A stretch of 64,000 bases of DNA from Novipirellula herctigrandis (GTDB lineage Bacteria > Planctomycetota > Planctomycetia > Pirellulales > Pirellulaceae), in the NCBI GenBank assembly GCA_007859835.1, contig SJPJ01000001.1:1726545-1790544 (forward strand), written 5' to 3'. Of the stretch, positions 8,229 to 19,321 are shown one piece after another. The notes under the pieces were generated by a model. It was not told the DNA's origin. It did not search any database and was given only the letters and a program-made list of their open reading frames with translations. How positions within the stretch are numbered: the first letter of the stretch is position 1; each line of letters begins with the position of its first letter. The position numbers were made by a program, and so were the translations under genes.

Positions 8229-9698
8229 CTAAGCCAATATTTCGTTGACGACGCGGCTTTCTTCGACGCCCGTCAGTTTCTGGTCGAGGCCTTGGAAGGG
8301 ATACGTGAACCGCTCGTGGTCGATTCCCATCAAGTGCAAAATGGTGGCGTTTAGGTCACGAATGTGAACGGGATCGTTGACGATGTTGTAGCCAAACTCG
8401 TCTGTCTCCCCATGGACCACACCACCTTGCACTCCCGCGCCAGCGAGCCAGACGGTGAAACACTTTGGATGGTGGTCGCGGCCATAGTTCGTGTTCGTCA
8501 ATTTACCTTGGCAATAAATGGTCCGCCCGAACTCGCCACCCCAAACGACCAACGTATCGTCGAGCAACCCGCGTCGGCGCAAATCGGTCAACAGGCCAGC
8601 CGATGGTTGATCAACATCGCGGCATTGGTTGGGCAGGTCTTTCGGCAACGTCAAGTGTTGATCCCAGCCGCGATGGAAAATCTGAGTGAACCGCACGCCC
8701 CGTTCTGCCATTCGTCGCGCCATCAAGCAGCAATTGGCAAACGTGCCGGGCGTCAGCACGTCCGGCCCATATAAATCGAGCACGTCCTTCGGCTCATCAC
8801 TCAAATCCGTTAGCTCCGGGACACTTGTTTGCATCCGAAATGCCATCTCGTACTGAGCGATCCGAGCATTCGTTTCGGGGTCCCCGATCCGCTCGGCTGT
8901 CGATGCATTGATTCTTGACAGAGAATCCAACATTCGCCGACGCACACTCGCATCAATCCCATCGGGATTCGACAAGTATAAGACCGGGTCTCCGCTACTG
9001 CGCAGTGCCACTCCTTGATACTTACTCGGCAAAAAGCCACTTCCCCACAATCGATTGTAGAGCGCCTGAGCCTCCTTGCGTCCGGTCCACGTGGCTGTCA
9101 TCACGACGAAAGCAGGCAAGTTCTCATTTTCGCTTCCCAAACCATAATTGAGCCATGCGCCCAAGCTCGCTTTTCCAGGCAGTTGATTCCCAGTACAGAT
9201 GTACGTGATTGCCGGATCGTGATTGATCGCTTCGGTGTACATCGATTTGACCAAAGCAATCTCGTCCACCTTATTGGCCATATGTGGAACCAATTCGCTC
9301 GCCATCGTCCCGGCGGATCCGTGGGGGGCAAATTTGTAGATACTCGGGGCGATCGGAAATCGGTCTTGACCACTTGTCATCGTCGTCAGCCGTTGGCCCT
9401 TCCGAATCGATTCGGGCAGGTCTTTGTCGAACCAATCGGCCATCTCGGGCTTATGATCCCACATATCCATTTGGCTCGGCGCACCCGACATGAACAAATA
9501 GATTGCTCGCTTTGCCTTTGGTGCGTGATGTGGCAAGTTCGGCAAACCACCAACGGATTGCCCTGTCGACGCGAATCCGCGCGATTGGTCGAGCGCCGCC
9601 AATGCCGCTGCACCGACACCTGCGGATGTGCGAGAAAAGAACGCGCGACGAGTCATTTGCAATCGTCGTAGTTCAAAAGGGTCATTTCGATTCAGCAT
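8229..9698 (-). CDS. DUF1501 protein, Tat-exported
   Basis: 489 residues. The N terminus carries a twin-arginine signal (TRRAFFSR followed by a hydrophobic Ala-rich stretch), so export in folded form is likely. The body matches the DUF1501 family of planctomycetes: an early [19 protein letters not shown], a central HRGWDQH and a late WGGEFGRT before GRDHHP. These His, Asp and Glu residues recall alkaline-phosphatase/sulfatase-fold metal sites, which is why the family is seen as sulfatase-like (inference). It lies 19 bases downstream of the DUF1553 gene, the standard partner in these genomes. The partners are thought to act together on extracellular polymers, but no activity is proven. Confidence 0.9.
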   Translation of the reverse strand: MLNRNDPFELRRLQMTRRAFFSRTSAGVGAAALAALDQSRGFASTGQSVGGLPNLPHHAPKAKRAIYLFMSGAPSQMDMWDHKPEMADWFDKDLPESIRKGQRLTTMTSGQDRFPIAPSIYKFAPHGSAGTMASELVPHMANKVDEIALVKSMYTEAINHDPAITYICTGNQLPGKASLGAWLNYGLGSENENLPAFVVMTATWTGRKEAQALYNRLWGSGFLPSKYQGVALRSSGDPVLYLSNPDGIDASVRRRMLDSLSRINASTAERIGDPETNARIAQYEMAFRMQTSVPELTDLSDEPKDVLDLYGPDVLTPGTFANCCLMARRMAERGVRFTQIFHRGWDQHLTLPKDLPNQCRDVDQPSAGLLTDLRRRGLLDDTLVVWGGEFGRTIYCQGKLTNTNYGRDHHPKCFTVWLAGAGVQGGVVHGETDEFGYNIVNDPVHIRDLNATILHLMGIDHERFTYPFQGLDQKLTGVEESRVVNEILA

Positions 9699-9717
9699 AG
9701 CGATTCGTTTCGATTCT

Positions 9718-12700
9718 CTATTTGTTGACTACTTCGTCTAGGTTCAAAAGCGTACTGGCGACAATCGACCAAGCGGCTAATTCGGGAGACGAATCACCAG
9801 TCAATTGCATTGCCAATTCCGGTTTCTGTACGTAGTGAACCACTAAGTCATGAAGCAGTGATTCGAGTTCGTTGATCTCTTGTTCGCTTGGTGGACGGCC
9901 AGTGACATTTTCAAATGCCCATTGAATCCGCGATTGGGTTGTTGGGACATCCGTCAACTCGGTCACGCGTTTGGCGATTTGCTTCGCCGCTTCCACGTAC
10001 TGTTTTTCATTCATCAGAAGCAACGCCTGAAGTGGCGTGTTGGTACGCTCGCGGCGCGCCGTACACGATTCACGACTCGGCGCGTCGAATGTGGTCATTT
10101 GTGGCGGTGGGCTGGTCCGTTTCCAAAACGTGTAAACACTTCTCCGATGAGTCTTTTCGCCTTCGTCTGCTACAAACACCGCCGTATCACTGCGGGTGTA
10201 ACCGACCGCCTCCCAAAGCCCGGCTGGTTGTGGAGGCTTCACACTCGGGCCCCCCATTTCGTCAACCAACAAACCGGATAACGCCAAAGCTTGATCGCGA
10301 AGCACTTCGGCATCAAGCCGGAACCGAGGTCCGCGCGCGAGAAGTCGGTTAGCAGGATCAATTCGTAATTGCTTGGCGTCGACGTGAGCGCTGCGACGAT
10401 AGGCATCACTCATCACGATCGCTTTCATCAACAGTTTCGTATCCCAACCGTTCTGGCGAAAATCGACCGCCAACCAATCGAGTAACACTGGGTGGCTTGG
10501 CGGTTCCCCCTGGCTTCCAAAATCTTCGCTGGTTTTGACCAGTCCCGTGCCGAAGAATTGTTGCCAAAAACGGTTTACCACTACACGGCTAGTCAGCGGA
10601 TGCGATTCAGAGGTTAGCCATCGTGCCAACCCCAATCGATCATTGGGAAGGCCGTCATCCATCGGCGGCAAAAACGAGGGCGTCCGCCGTTGGACCGGAT
10701 CCCCCGGTGCATCGTATTGACCACGGTTGAGGACATACGCTTGCCGCGGTTCGCCGAGTTCCTTCCAAACCAGTGTCGAAGTAATGGAATCACGAATGGA
10801 TGCCATCGTTTTGACAAGCCCCTTTTCCATGTGTACCAAGACCGTCCAATCAGCGTGCGTGCAATAATCACTACGATAGATCTTGCGAATCTCTGCGTTT
10901 TGCTCGTTGGACCGCTCGTCCACTGGAACGCTCACCAATTCAACGACCTTGTTTGGCACATCCGGCATCGCGGTGGACAACGACAACCGAACTTGACGAA
11001 ATTGGTGCTTCGCATACCTGCTCTTGTACTTCAACCGAACGCGAATCAATGCCTCTTCGGATTCGGTGGCGAGCGAAGTCAAGACGAGCCACGCATTTCG
11101 CGGCCCAACGGCATTGTGTCCATCAACCGCCCAACCTTTGTCGCGATCGTCACTTCCATCAATCGCAAAACGGATACCAAACTCGTCGCCCGGTTGTTCG
11201 ATGTCGGCGGTCGCCGTACGAATGGGGACGGTCGTCCAATTACTCTTGCCAGCGCCGGCCTTCTTTTCGACTTCGATTTCCGTTAGCACGACATTTCCAT
11301 TGTCGGACAATCCAACCCGGCTATCCGGTGTCTCGGTGAGTGCTTCGAGATGCAACGTTTGCCATGCAGTGTTGGGCTGCAGAGACGCTACAATCGTCAC
11401 CGTGTCGGTCCCGGCAACTTCGCCGATCACGGACACGGATTGGTCGTCGTTAATCACCATTTCGACGCCCTTTTTGGAGGTTACCGTGGTTGGCGAGAGA
11501 ACGAGTTCGTGATGATCGCCAGTCGATTTTTGCACCGATTGTTCCCACTCGGATTGAGCCGCGTCGACGGTGTCGATTGGCCCAGCCATTTCCGTTCGCA
11601 GTTCGGCAAGTTGCGTTTCGCAGTCGGCGACTGCGGCACTCTGCTCTTTGGTGGGCACTTTGATCGAGGGCGCATGATCTTTGATGTTTTTGTCCATCGC
11701 TCGACCATCGATGCTGTTGAAATAGGCAGACAGCGAATAGTAGTCGTGCGTCGTGATTGGATCGAATTTGTGGTCATGACAGACACTGCACCCGGTCGTC
11801 AATCCGAGAAACACGGTCCCAAAGGCATCGGTCCGATCGATCACGTTTCGCGAGAAAACCTCTTCGTAAATCGAACCGCCTTCGTTGGTCGTCACATTCA
11901 ACCGGTTAAAGCCGCTGGCAATTTGTTGGTCTTGGGTCGCATCGGGCAACAAGTCGCCCGCAAGTTGTTCGGTAATGAATTGGTCAAACGGCATGTTTTG
12001 GTTGACCGCACCGATCACCCAATCGCGGTAGGGCCACATTTCGCGATAGTTGTCTAGATGCAATCCATGTGTGTCCCCATAACGAACCAGATCAAGCCAA
12101 TAACGCCCCAGATGTTCACCGTAGCGAGGCGATTCCAACAACGATTCGACCAACGTCTTATACGCATTCGCCGAACGATCCTCCACAAACGCGTCGATTT
12201 GTTCGCGTGTCGGCGGCAATCCGGTCAGGTCCAAGCAAACTCGCCTTAGTAACGTCCGGTCGTCCGCCGGGCCATTCGGGCTCAAATTGACGCGATCGAG
12301 TTCCTGGTTGATGCAATAGTCGATCGCCTGCGTTGCGTTTCGAAGTGTCACGCCATCCGGGGACTCTTTCTTCGGAGCGATAAACGACCAGTGTTCTTGA
12401 TATTCCGCACCGTCAGCCACCCAACGGCGAAACGTGGCAATTTGTGCATCCGAAAGGGGTTTGCTAAAGTCGGGTGGAGGCATCACCATGTCGGGATCGT
12501 CGCTGGAAACACGAGCGACCAATTCGCTGTTTTCCTCGTCGCCGGGAATGACGACATACGAGATTCCATCGGCGGTATCGAGTCTCAGGTCGGCACTGCG
12601 AGCTTCCTCATCGGGGCCATGGCAAGCGAAACAATGGTCCGACAAAATCGGGCGAACCTGTTGGCCAAAACTCGACGATTGGGCAAAACAACGGGAACCT

Positions 12701-12777
12701 GGCAAGGCAAACGCGATGACGATCAATAGCAGGATCGCCGGGAATTGAACCGAAAGGCAATTTCGAGATGAGCTCAT
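9718..12777 (-). CDS. PSCyt1-DUF1549-DUF1553 protein (planctomycete cytochrome C type)
   Basis: 1019 residues. A hydrophobic signal segment is at about residues 12-32. Next comes a PSCyt1 domain with a single c-type heme motif CFACH and the [10 protein letters not shown] stretch. The DUF1549 domain follows ([15 protein letters not shown] and [20 protein letters not shown]), with a further [12 protein letters not shown] motif. After an inserted, probably carbohydrate-binding-like middle part, the C-terminal DUF1553 domain contains [17 protein letters not shown]. The two Cys-X-X-Cys-His motifs suggest heme binding. The gene starts an operon with the DUF1501 gene, and this pairing is typical of planctomycetes. 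The biochemical role is unknown. Confidence 0.92.
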   Translation of the reverse strand: MSSSRNCLSVQFPAILLLIVIAFALPGSRCFAQSSSFGQQVRPILSDHCFACHGPDEEARSADLRLDTADGISYVVIPGDEENSELVARVSSDDPDMVMPPPDFSKPLSDAQIATFRRWVADGAEYQEHWSFIAPKKESPDGVTLRNATQAIDYCINQELDRVNLSPNGPADDRTLLRRVCLDLTGLPPTREQIDAFVEDRSANAYKTLVESLLESPRYGEHLGRYWLDLVRYGDTHGLHLDNYREMWPYRDWVIGAVNQNMPFDQFITEQLAGDLLPDATQDQQIASGFNRLNVTTNEGGSIYEEVFSRNVIDRTDAFGTVFLGLTTGCSVCHDHKFDPITTHDYYSLSAYFNSIDGRAMDKNIKDHAPSIKVPTKEQSAAVADCETQLAELRTEMAGPIDTVDAAQSEWEQSVQKSTGDHHELVLSPTTVTSKKGVEMVINDDQSVSVIGEVAGTDTVTIVASLQPNTAWQTLHLEALTETPDSRVGLSDNGNVVLTEIEVEKKAGAGKSNWTTVPIRTATADIEQPGDEFGIRFAIDGSDDRDKGWAVDGHNAVGPRNAWLVLTSLATESEEALIRVRLKYKSRYAKHQFRQVRLSLSTAMPDVPNKVVELVSVPVDERSNEQNAEIRKIYRSDYCTHADWTVLVHMEKGLVKTMASIRDSITSTLVWKELGEPRQAYVLNRGQYDAPGDPVQRRTPSFLPPMDDGLPNDRLGLARWLTSESHPLTSRVVVNRFWQQFFGTGLVKTSEDFGSQGEPPSHPVLLDWLAVDFRQNGWDTKLLMKAIVMSDAYRRSAHVDAKQLRIDPANRLLARGPRFRLDAEVLRDQALALSGLLVDEMGGPSVKPPQPAGLWEAVGYTRSDTAVFVADEGEKTHRRSVYTFWKRTSPPPQMTTFDAPSRESCTARRERTNTPLQALLLMNEKQYVEAAKQIAKRVTELTDVPTTQSRIQWAFENVTGRPPSEQEINELESLLHDLVVHYVQKPELAMQLTGDSSPELAAWSIVASTLLNLDEVVNK

Positions 12778-12919
12778 GGGCGGGAAGGCAATCGAGACAA
12801 TGGGGTTCGGGAATGCTTTTTTTGTTGATCCCGAGTATAGCTCAATTCACAAGTGCGAATGCGAATATTCGCGATTAGACGATCCTGCGTCCCATGCCTG
12901 TTCAACTTGTTAGAATGCA

Positions 12920-15547
12920 GTGGCGGATATTGGATCGTTGTACTTCAAAACTCGGAAACGTCTCTTGATTCGACTCTGTTTCTTGCTCGCTGTCGTTTTT
13001 ATTGCGGGGAATATCGCACCGGCGGCCGATTTGGCAACGACCGAACAAATGTTTCGTGAAGGCAATTATGCCGAAGCCGAAGCCTCCGCGGCCGAGCAAG
13101 TTGAAAACGGGATTTGGAATGAACGATGGTCCCGCGCCCTAATTCGCTCTCAATTGGTACAAGGAAAGTACAAAGAGGCGGCCAACGTTTACCAGAGTGT
13201 GGTGAACCGTTATCCATCGAGCGTGACACTACGAATGTTGGGGATCGAGGCGTTGAGGTTTAGTGGCGCCGGCCGCAGACAGATTGAAACCGAACGGGCT
13301 CTCGTCTTCCAAGTCCTGCAAAGCACCGATTTGCGCAACGCCAGTCGCGACAACTTGATTGCTGCGGGCCGGTACTTTACGGAGATGGGCGAAGACGCGC
13401 GGGACATCCTCGAAATGTTCTACGACCGTGTCCGCCAATCGTCCCCCAATTTCTTAGAGGCCTACATCGCAACGGCCGAATTGGCCATCGAGAAAGGCGA
13501 TTTCAACGTCGCCGGTGATACCCTGCAGGCTGCCGAGCGGATCGACCAAAGTGACCCGCGAACCGCTTATTTAATGGCGAAAGCATTCGAGTCGTCTGAT
13601 GCAGGAATTGCCAACTCTTCGATCCAACGAGCACTCGAAATCAACCCAAACCATGTGCCGAGTCTTTTGTTCCTGGCCGATGCTGCGATCGACCGCGAAT
13701 TCTACGACGAAGCGGAAAAAAAGATCGCTAGCGTTCTCGAAATTAATCCGAACCACCCTCAAGCCTGGGCTTTTCGCGCGGTGTTGGCTCATTTGAACGG
13801 GGAATTTGAGAAAGAAAAACAACACCGCGAAAAAGCTCTTGGCTCATGGGCTGCCAATCCGGCTGTCGATTCGTTGATTGGACTGAAGCTGTCGCAAAAA
13901 TATCGATTCGCCGAAGGTGCAGAATATCAACAACGAGCGTTGGCGATAGACGCTAACCACACGGGAGCTCAATTCCAGCTCGCGCAAGATTTGCTTCGGC
14001 TTGGCAATGACGAACAAGGATGGAACTTGGCTAGCCGTGTGGCAGAGGAAGACCCGTACAACGTCGTAGCTCATAATTTGGCAACCTTGCGAGACCGGGT
14101 TCAAAAATCCACCCTTTTGGAAGCCAACGGAATCGTCGTCAAGATGGATCCGCTGGAAGCAAAAATTTATGGCGGTGCTGTTTTAGAACTGCTCAGCGAG
14201 GCTCGTGAAGTGCTATGCGCGAAGTATGATGTCGAGCCAAACGCGCCGATCGTGGTGGAGATTTTCCCAGAGCAAAAAGACTTTGCGATTCGGACGTTCG
14301 GCTTGCCAGGCGGGGCAGGCTTCTTAGGCGTCTGCTTCGGCAGAGTGATCACGGCAAATAGCCCCGCTAGCCAGGGCGAACGACCAGCGAATTGGAAAAG
14401 TGTTTTGTGGCACGAATTCTGTCATGTCGTAACACTTGAAAAAACGAATAACCGAATGCCGCGGTGGCTGAGCGAGGGGATCTCGGTCTACGAAGAACGA
14501 TGCCAAAACAAAGCCTGGGGCGAATCGATGACGGCAACGTACCGCACAATGTTGCTCGATGACAACTTGACGCCAGTGAGCGGATTGAGTGCCGCGTTCC
14601 TGAGTCCGCCATCGCCGATTCATCTTCAATTCGCCTATTATCAGTCATCGTTGGTGGTCGAATTTTTGGTCGAGCGTCATGGAGTTGATTCGCTTAAAGG
14701 TTTGCTTGATGATCTCGGTGATGGCTTGTTGATTCACGATGCGATCAGTCGGAACGTCGGACCGCCGGAAAAATTGGATGCGGAGTTTGCAGCGTATGCC
14801 TGTAAGGTTGGCAATGCGTTTGCCCCGGATGCCGATTGGTCCGACGAAGGTTTCCCGCAGCGTCCCACATCGGAATCCCTGGCTCAATGGCTTGTAGATC
14901 ATCCCCATAGTTACAAGGGACTTCGGACGAAGGCGGCATCATTAGTCGCTGCGGAGCAATACCAAGATGCACGCGTGCCACTCGAGCAGCTTAGCGAATT
15001 AGAAGCGATGACGGCGGAACGCGGAGGACCGATGGAATTGTTGGCGGATGTCTACAAGGAATTGGGCGAGACCGAACTGGAACGCGAAATTCGCGAGCAA
15101 ATCGTTTCCCGATCCGCCGACGCGTTGCCTTCGCTGAAGCGATTGATGGAGCTAGAAAAGGAACGCGATGATTGGGACAAGGTAGCGTTATACGCGAAAG
15201 ATTATTTGGCGATCCAACCTCTATTGCCGTTCGCCCACGACCTTCTAGCGGAAGCGGCGGAAATGCGTGGCCACCCCACGATGGCGATCCATCCGCTAAT
15301 GGCTTTGCTAGAAATGGACCCGGTTGATCCGGCTGGGTTGCATTTTCAGCTCGCCCAAACACTGTCCAAGACGAACCAGAATGACGAAGCCAAACGACAT
15401 GCCTTGTTGGCACTCGAAGAGGCGCCGCGATATCGCCAAGCACACCGATTGCTACTAACGTTGGTCCAGCCAGCGGCCCCCCAATCGAAACCGGCGGTCC
15501 CCCAACCAAATCAAACAACGGCGAGCGAAAAGGGGAGCCAACCATGA
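12920..15547 (+). CDS. TPR protein with gluzincin-type peptidase domain
   Basis: 875 residues with a GTG start and an N-terminal signal segment (about residues 16-36). TPR-like repeats fill about residues 40-420. A peptidase MA-like domain follows, with zinc motif HEFCH (His498, Glu499, His502) and a downstream glutamate in WLSEGISVYEE (Glu519), the gluzincin arrangement. More TPRs occupy about residues 640-850, and the C terminus is Pro/Gln-rich. It is probably a periplasmic metallopeptidase or a peptidase-derived scaffold; the substrate is unknown. It overlaps the DUF4159 gene by four bases (ATGA), so the two are translationally coupled. It is divergent from the DUF1553 gene, with a 142-base shared promoter region. 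Confidence 0.85.
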   Translation: MADIGSLYFKTRKRLLIRLCFLLAVVFIAGNIAPAADLATTEQMFREGNYAEAEASAAEQVENGIWNERWSRALIRSQLVQGKYKEAANVYQSVVNRYPSSVTLRMLGIEALRFSGAGRRQIETERALVFQVLQSTDLRNASRDNLIAAGRYFTEMGEDARDILEMFYDRVRQSSPNFLEAYIATAELAIEKGDFNVAGDTLQAAERIDQSDPRTAYLMAKAFESSDAGIANSSIQRALEINPNHVPSLLFLADAAIDREFYDEAEKKIASVLEINPNHPQAWAFRAVLAHLNGEFEKEKQHREKALGSWAANPAVDSLIGLKLSQKYRFAEGAEYQQRALAIDANHTGAQFQLAQDLLRLGNDEQGWNLASRVAEEDPYNVVAHNLATLRDRVQKSTLLEANGIVVKMDPLEAKIYGGAVLELLSEAREVLCAKYDVEPNAPIVVEIFPEQKDFAIRTFGLPGGAGFLGVCFGRVITANSPASQGERPANWKSVLWHEFCHVVTLEKTNNRMPRWLSEGISVYEERCQNKAWGESMTATYRTMLLDDNLTPVSGLSAAFLSPPSPIHLQFAYYQSSLVVEFLVERHGVDSLKGLLDDLGDGLLIHDAISRNVGPPEKLDAEFAAYACKVGNAFAPDADWSDEGFPQRPTSESLAQWLVDHPHSYKGLRTKAASLVAAEQYQDARVPLEQLSELEAMTAERGGPMELLADVYKELGETELEREIREQIVSRSADALPSLKRLMELEKERDDWDKVALYAKDYLAIQPLLPFAHDLLAEAAEMRGHPTMAIHPLMALLEMDPVDPAGLHFQLAQTLSKTNQNDEAKRHALLALEEAPRYRQAHRLLLTLVQPAAPQSKPAVPQPNQTTASEKGSQP

Positions 15548-16386
15548 ATCGGCGACTCGTTTTATTCACGATTTTGCTGACTGCTGTGGCGGCCGGGGCT
15601 GCGCTCGCTCAGCGCGGCCGATCGCGGCGATACCGGGGAATCGAAACGGGACGTGGTGGAGTTCCCGATTGGGAAGTGAACGAAAATTTCCCTGGCGATT
15701 TGTTTACGTTTGTTCGCATTCGATACGATTCCTACGGAGGCCGTGGTGGCGGTGGCGGATGGGCGACCGACTATCGCGACAGTGATCTAAACTTCTCGCT
15801 TCGGCTTCAACAATTGACCTCCCTTAAGGTCAACCCAGAACCGATCGTCCTCGAATTAACAGACGATTCGTTATTTGACTATCCGTTTATCTACATCATC
15901 GAACCGGGAAGCTTGGTATTTAGCGAACCCGAGGTGCGGGCGCTGCGCCAATATTGTCTCAACGGTGGTTTCTTGATGGTGGATGACTTTTGGGGCGACA
16001 TGCAGTACGAAAACCTGCGTCGCGAGTTAAAACGGGTCTTCCCAGATCGGGATCCGTATGAAGTGCCGCTCTCTCACGAAATTTTTCACAACGTCTACGA
16101 CATGAAAGAAAAGCCGCAGGTTCCAGCAATCAATGCTGCGTGGCGAGGCCCCGATGGCCAAATCGGTTCGCGTGAATGGTCCGCAGACGGCAGCGACACG
16201 AGCACACCACATTACCGTGCGATTGTGGATGATCAATCACGCATCATGGTTTTCATTTGTCACAACACGGATCTCGGTGATGGTTGGGAACGTGAAGGCC
16301 AAAACCAATGGTACTTCGAAGAGTTTTCGGTCAAGAAAGCGTACCCAATGGGGATCAACATCGTCACCTACGCGATGACGCATTAG
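15544..16386 (+). CDS. DUF4159 domain protein, secreted
   Basis: 280 residues with a clear signal peptide ending near an ALAQR site at about residue 22. The rest is a DUF4159 domain: a FTFVRIRYDS start, a Gly-rich turn, a YPFIYIIEPG strand, a GGFLMVDDFWG motif and a C-terminal YPMGINIVTYAMTH. The domain is a flavodoxin-like or glutamine-amidotransferase-like alpha/beta fold found next to peptidase or von Willebrand-type genes in many bacteria (family knowledge). Its start overlaps the stop of the TPR-peptidase gene. Likely periplasmic; function unknown. Confidence 0.88.
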   Translation: MNRRLVLFTILLTAVAAGAALAQRGRSRRYRGIETGRGGVPDWEVNENFPGDLFTFVRIRYDSYGGRGGGGGWATDYRDSDLNFSLRLQQLTSLKVNPEPIVLELTDDSLFDYPFIYIIEPGSLVFSEPEVRALRQYCLNGGFLMVDDFWGDMQYENLRRELKRVFPDRDPYEVPLSHEIFHNVYDMKEKPQVPAINAAWRGPDGQIGSREWSADGSDTSTPHYRAIVDDQSRIMVFICHNTDLGDGWEREGQNQWYFEEFSVKKAYPMGINIVTYAMTH

Positions 16387-16406
16387 CAACGAAACGATAG
16401 GGACCG

Positions 16407-16469
16407 GCTTGTTAGACTAGCGGGCTTGTTAGGCTAGCGGGCTTGTTAGGCTAGCGGGCTTGTTAGGCT
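16407..16469. repeat. 17-bp direct repeat, three and a half copies
   Basis: The unit GCTTGTTAGGCTAGCGG is repeated at 16407-16423 (one mismatch), 16424-16440 and 16441-16457, with a 12-base partial copy to 16469. It sits between two convergent genes and is not coding. Confidence 0.95.
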
Positions 16470-16558
16470 GAATCAGCGAAGAGGCGGGCCGTTCCATTGC
16501 ACTTCGAAAAAGGTAAGCCGCTACTAAAAAATCCTGTACGCCAACAAGTCCGCATGGC

Positions 16559-16939
16559 CTACTTCATGCGATAGCCAATTTTCGAAAGCACATTGCGGAC
16601 GGACTCCGTATGATCGCCTTGCAACTCGATTTGGTCTTCTTTCGGTTTCACCGTTCCGCCGGCACCACATGCAGCTTGCAGCGTTGTGAGCAGCCCTGGC
16701 AAATCATTTGCTTTGGCGGTCAAACCATCGATCACAGTCGCCTTGCGTCCACCTTTTCGCTTTTCGACTCGGATATGGGCAGTTTGCTTTGCCGGTTCAA
16801 TTGCATCGGCTGCACGCTGACGCGCCGACTCGGCGTCTGCCTTTTCTTCATCCGTGCAAACACACTCGGACTCCAACTTGCCGCATAGGTCACAGGTCGG
16901 CGGAATATCGAAAGGAGTTCCTGCAAAAAGTCGGGTCAT
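16559..16939 (-). CDS. SUI1/YciH-like translation initiation factor
   Basis: 126 residues. The C-terminal two thirds is a SUI1/eIF1 domain: HIRVEKRKGGRKATVIDGL, an LLTTLQAACGAGGTVK segment and GDHTESVRNVLSKIGY. Bacterial members (YciH) are thought to influence start-codon selection (family knowledge). The N terminus has four cysteines spaced as in a small zinc knuckle (CDLCGKLESECVC), which is common in YciH-like proteins. It is 18 bases downstream of the Na/phosphate cotransporter gene on the same strand. Confidence 0.9.
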   Translation of the reverse strand: MTRLFAGTPFDIPPTCDLCGKLESECVCTDEEKADAESARQRAADAIEPAKQTAHIRVEKRKGGRKATVIDGLTAKANDLPGLLTTLQAACGAGGTVKPKEDQIELQGDHTESVRNVLSKIGYRMK

Positions 16940-16957
16940 GACGATTCGTACCTTAGC

Positions 16958-18652
16958 CTATCTCTCACCAGCGATTGCTTCGGCGATATTATGTGTATGA
17001 TCGTGGACCCGCGTGAAAGCATTGAGGGAAGCTAAAAAGGCGACGCTAACCATTGGCGGCGTTTGGCCACCGGACAGGTCTTCGAGGTGTTTTCGTCGAA
17101 GTAGCTTGATTTGAGTGCGCACGCGTTTCGACAAAGGGGACGTTTTGGTGACCACGTTTGGGTCACCCTTTTGAAGCGAATCGTTGACTTCACGCAAATA
17201 CGCAACGGCATCCTTGTTCAGTGCCACCAAATCGTTTCGCTGTTCTTCGGTAAATCGGAATCCGTCGCGACGCAATTTGCGGTCGAATTTGTCTAAATCG
17301 GCCAAATAATCGCTGATCGATTCGTATTCGTCCGCCATCCGCAATTGGCGTCGTGCTTCATCCGCAGTTGCATGCGGCAGGTTGCCGGAGAGCAAATTGG
17401 TGATGTAAACCGCCAATTCGTCTTGAATCGAATCAAGCACCTGCTCACGTTTCTTGAGCCGATCGACGAGGATTTGGTCAGGTTCATCTTGCTGGATGAC
17501 TTCGGCCAACCAACCAAGCATTTTGTCGCAACCGTCAGCCATCCGCTCGACTTCACGACCCGATTGTGCGATCGCCAACAAAGGAGATTCAAGAATTCGA
17601 ATGTCCAAATCGGTCAACCGTGGTTTCTCTTTGAAATCCTTTGAGGGGACCAACCAATTCAATAGTCGAACGAACAAGGGCACAAACGAAATGAATAGAA
17701 ACGTGTTAATGACGTTAAAAATAGTATGGGTCGTGGCGATTGCGGCCGTGATCCGTGGATAGGTATTCACGCCATCAACCATCTCCACCATCGAGGCTGG
17801 TTCCCCAAACGACCATTGAATCATCCACTGAACCATTTCGATGTACCAGGGGAAAATTGCGGTAATCCACAGCACACCTACCATGTTAAAGATAACGTGA
17901 AAATAGGCGGCTCGACGTGCGTTCGTGGTCGCCCCAAGCGATGCCAAAAACGCAGTAATGGTCGTTCCGATATTTTCGCCAAGCACAAGCGCTGCGGCGG
18001 TTTCGTAAGTGATGATGCCGGATGTCGCCAGCGAGATCGTGATCCCCAACGTCGCCGAAGAGGACTGAACCATCGTCGTCATGATACAGCCGACCATTGC
18101 ACACTTTAAAACTCCAAGGTAGTTGTCGGCCTTAAACGTATGGAACCAAGATTCGAAGTCGGGAAGCTGCTTGATGAACGCGCAGGAATCCTTCATCAAT
18201 TCGAGACCAAAGAAAACCATGCCGACGCCCATAATCGCCATCGCCCAATAGCGCCATCGGTCGCCTCGCGAGAACAAATAAATGAACGCGGCCGCACCGA
18301 GCAGCGGCAAGCCGTATTTGCCAACTTTCAGTACAAGGATCCAACCTGTAATCGTTGTGCCAATGTTTGCCCCCATGATCACGCCAATGGCTTGAGACAA
18401 ATCCATCACACCGCTGTTAACAAACCCAACGACCATGACCGTCGTAATCGAACTCGATTGGACAACACAGGTAACCAAGACTCCGACGGACATCGCAAAA
18501 ATGCGATTGGTCGTGACGGCGGCGATCAACCGGCGTAAACTATTACCCGCGACCGCTTGCATACCCTCGGACATGTTTTTCATGCCGAGCAAAAAGATGC
18601 CTAGACCACCAACCAGACCAAAAACTAATTCGACGAGTACTGAGAATTCCAA
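16958..18652 (-). CDS. Na+/phosphate cotransporter (PNaS family) with PhoU-like tail
   Basis: 564 residues. The N-terminal membrane part (about 1-330) contains the two repeated Q-S-S-S signatures of sodium-phosphate cotransporters (VVQSSSITT near residue 64 and MVQSSSATL near residue 196) and the GANIGTT motif. The C-terminal part (about 370-560) is a PhoU-like helical region. This is the arrangement of bacterial NptA/YjbB-type transporters, which move phosphate with sodium in the inner membrane. The start appears to be TTG, since no in-frame ATG fits the first membrane span. The SUI1 gene follows closely. Confidence 0.9.
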   Translation of the reverse strand: MEFSVLVELVFGLVGGLGIFLLGMKNMSEGMQAVAGNSLRRLIAAVTTNRIFAMSVGVLVTCVVQSSSITTVMVVGFVNSGVMDLSQAIGVIMGANIGTTITGWILVLKVGKYGLPLLGAAAFIYLFSRGDRWRYWAMAIMGVGMVFFGLELMKDSCAFIKQLPDFESWFHTFKADNYLGVLKCAMVGCIMTTMVQSSSATLGITISLATSGIITYETAAALVLGENIGTTITAFLASLGATTNARRAAYFHVIFNMVGVLWITAIFPWYIEMVQWMIQWSFGEPASMVEMVDGVNTYPRITAAIATTHTIFNVINTFLFISFVPLFVRLLNWLVPSKDFKEKPRLTDLDIRILESPLLAIAQSGREVERMADGCDKMLGWLAEVIQQDEPDQILVDRLKKREQVLDSIQDELAVYITNLLSGNLPHATADEARRQLRMADEYESISDYLADLDKFDRKLRRDGFRFTEEQRNDLVALNKDAVAYLREVNDSLQKGDPNVVTKTSPLSKRVRTQIKLLRRKHLEDLSGGQTPPMVSVAFLASLNAFTRVHDHTHNIAEAIAGER

Positions 18653-18785
18653 TGAACTGGCCTAGTGAAGAATGCGGGACGTTGCCGAGAATATCTCTCC
18701 AAGAGGCTGGAATTCTACTTGGGGTGGCGGTGGAGACAACCACCGTCAACATTTTGAATGAGGTTTAGGGGAGGATTAAGGGAAC

Positions 18786-19082
18786 GTGATCGAGACAAAA
18801 TGGAATCGTGGCGATTGGGTAATCTATCGCAAACAGAAAACCAGCACGTCGCCGGGACAAAGAGCGTCAAATGTACACCCAGCCACCAAGGGAGACCTCT
18901 ACCACTACACCGTGGACAAGTTTTGGATTGTCGATAGTGTGCTCGACGACGGCCAAATCGAGCTATGCACTCGCCGTGGGAAAAAAAATACCGTTGATGC
19001 ATCGGACCCAATGCTCCGAAAAGCCAATTGGTGGCAGCGTTTGATTCATCGAGGACGTTACCAAGCGATCATGTCGCAGTAG
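18786..19082 (+). CDS. Conserved small planctomycete protein
   Basis: 98 residues from a GTG start with a GGGA ribosome binding site just upstream. The composition is protein-like: WNRGDWVIYRKQK at the start, a middle FWIVDSVLDDGQIELCTRRG that looks like a small beta barrel, and a C-terminal KANWWQRLIHRGRY. I recall similar small proteins in Rhodopirellula-type genomes but cannot name a family. No signal peptide or membrane span. It is divergent from the phosphate transporter gene and lies 95 bases before the insertion sequence. Confidence 0.65.
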   Translation: MIETKWNRGDWVIYRKQKTSTSPGQRASNVHPATKGDLYHYTVDKFWIVDSVLDDGQIELCTRRGKKNTVDASDPMLRKANWWQRLIHRGRYQAIMSQ

Positions 19083-19100
19083 TGGGAATCGCTCGCCTAA

Positions 19101-19140
19101 CTTCGTCGCAGGAAGAACGGCTTCGTCGCAGGAAGAATGA
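19101..19140. repeat. 20-bp tandem duplication
   Basis: CTTCGTCGCAGGAAGAACGG is followed directly by CTTCGTCGCAGGAAGAATGA, so 17 of the first 17 bases match. It lies between the small protein gene and the insertion sequence, outside the element. Confidence 0.85.
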
Positions 19141-19321
19141 CCGAGGCGTGCGGGTTGGCGTGCAGGCCTCAGCCACCTTAGCTGGACAGCGCCACTTCGT
19201 GGCTTCCTGATTTCGTAAGTTGTGACTGTGCCGCGAGTTATCTCGCTTGACTTGGGAGTCAAAAAGAAACGACCCTCCGTGTGCTAATTGTTTCACGACG
19301 AAACCACGGAAGGTCGCCTCT

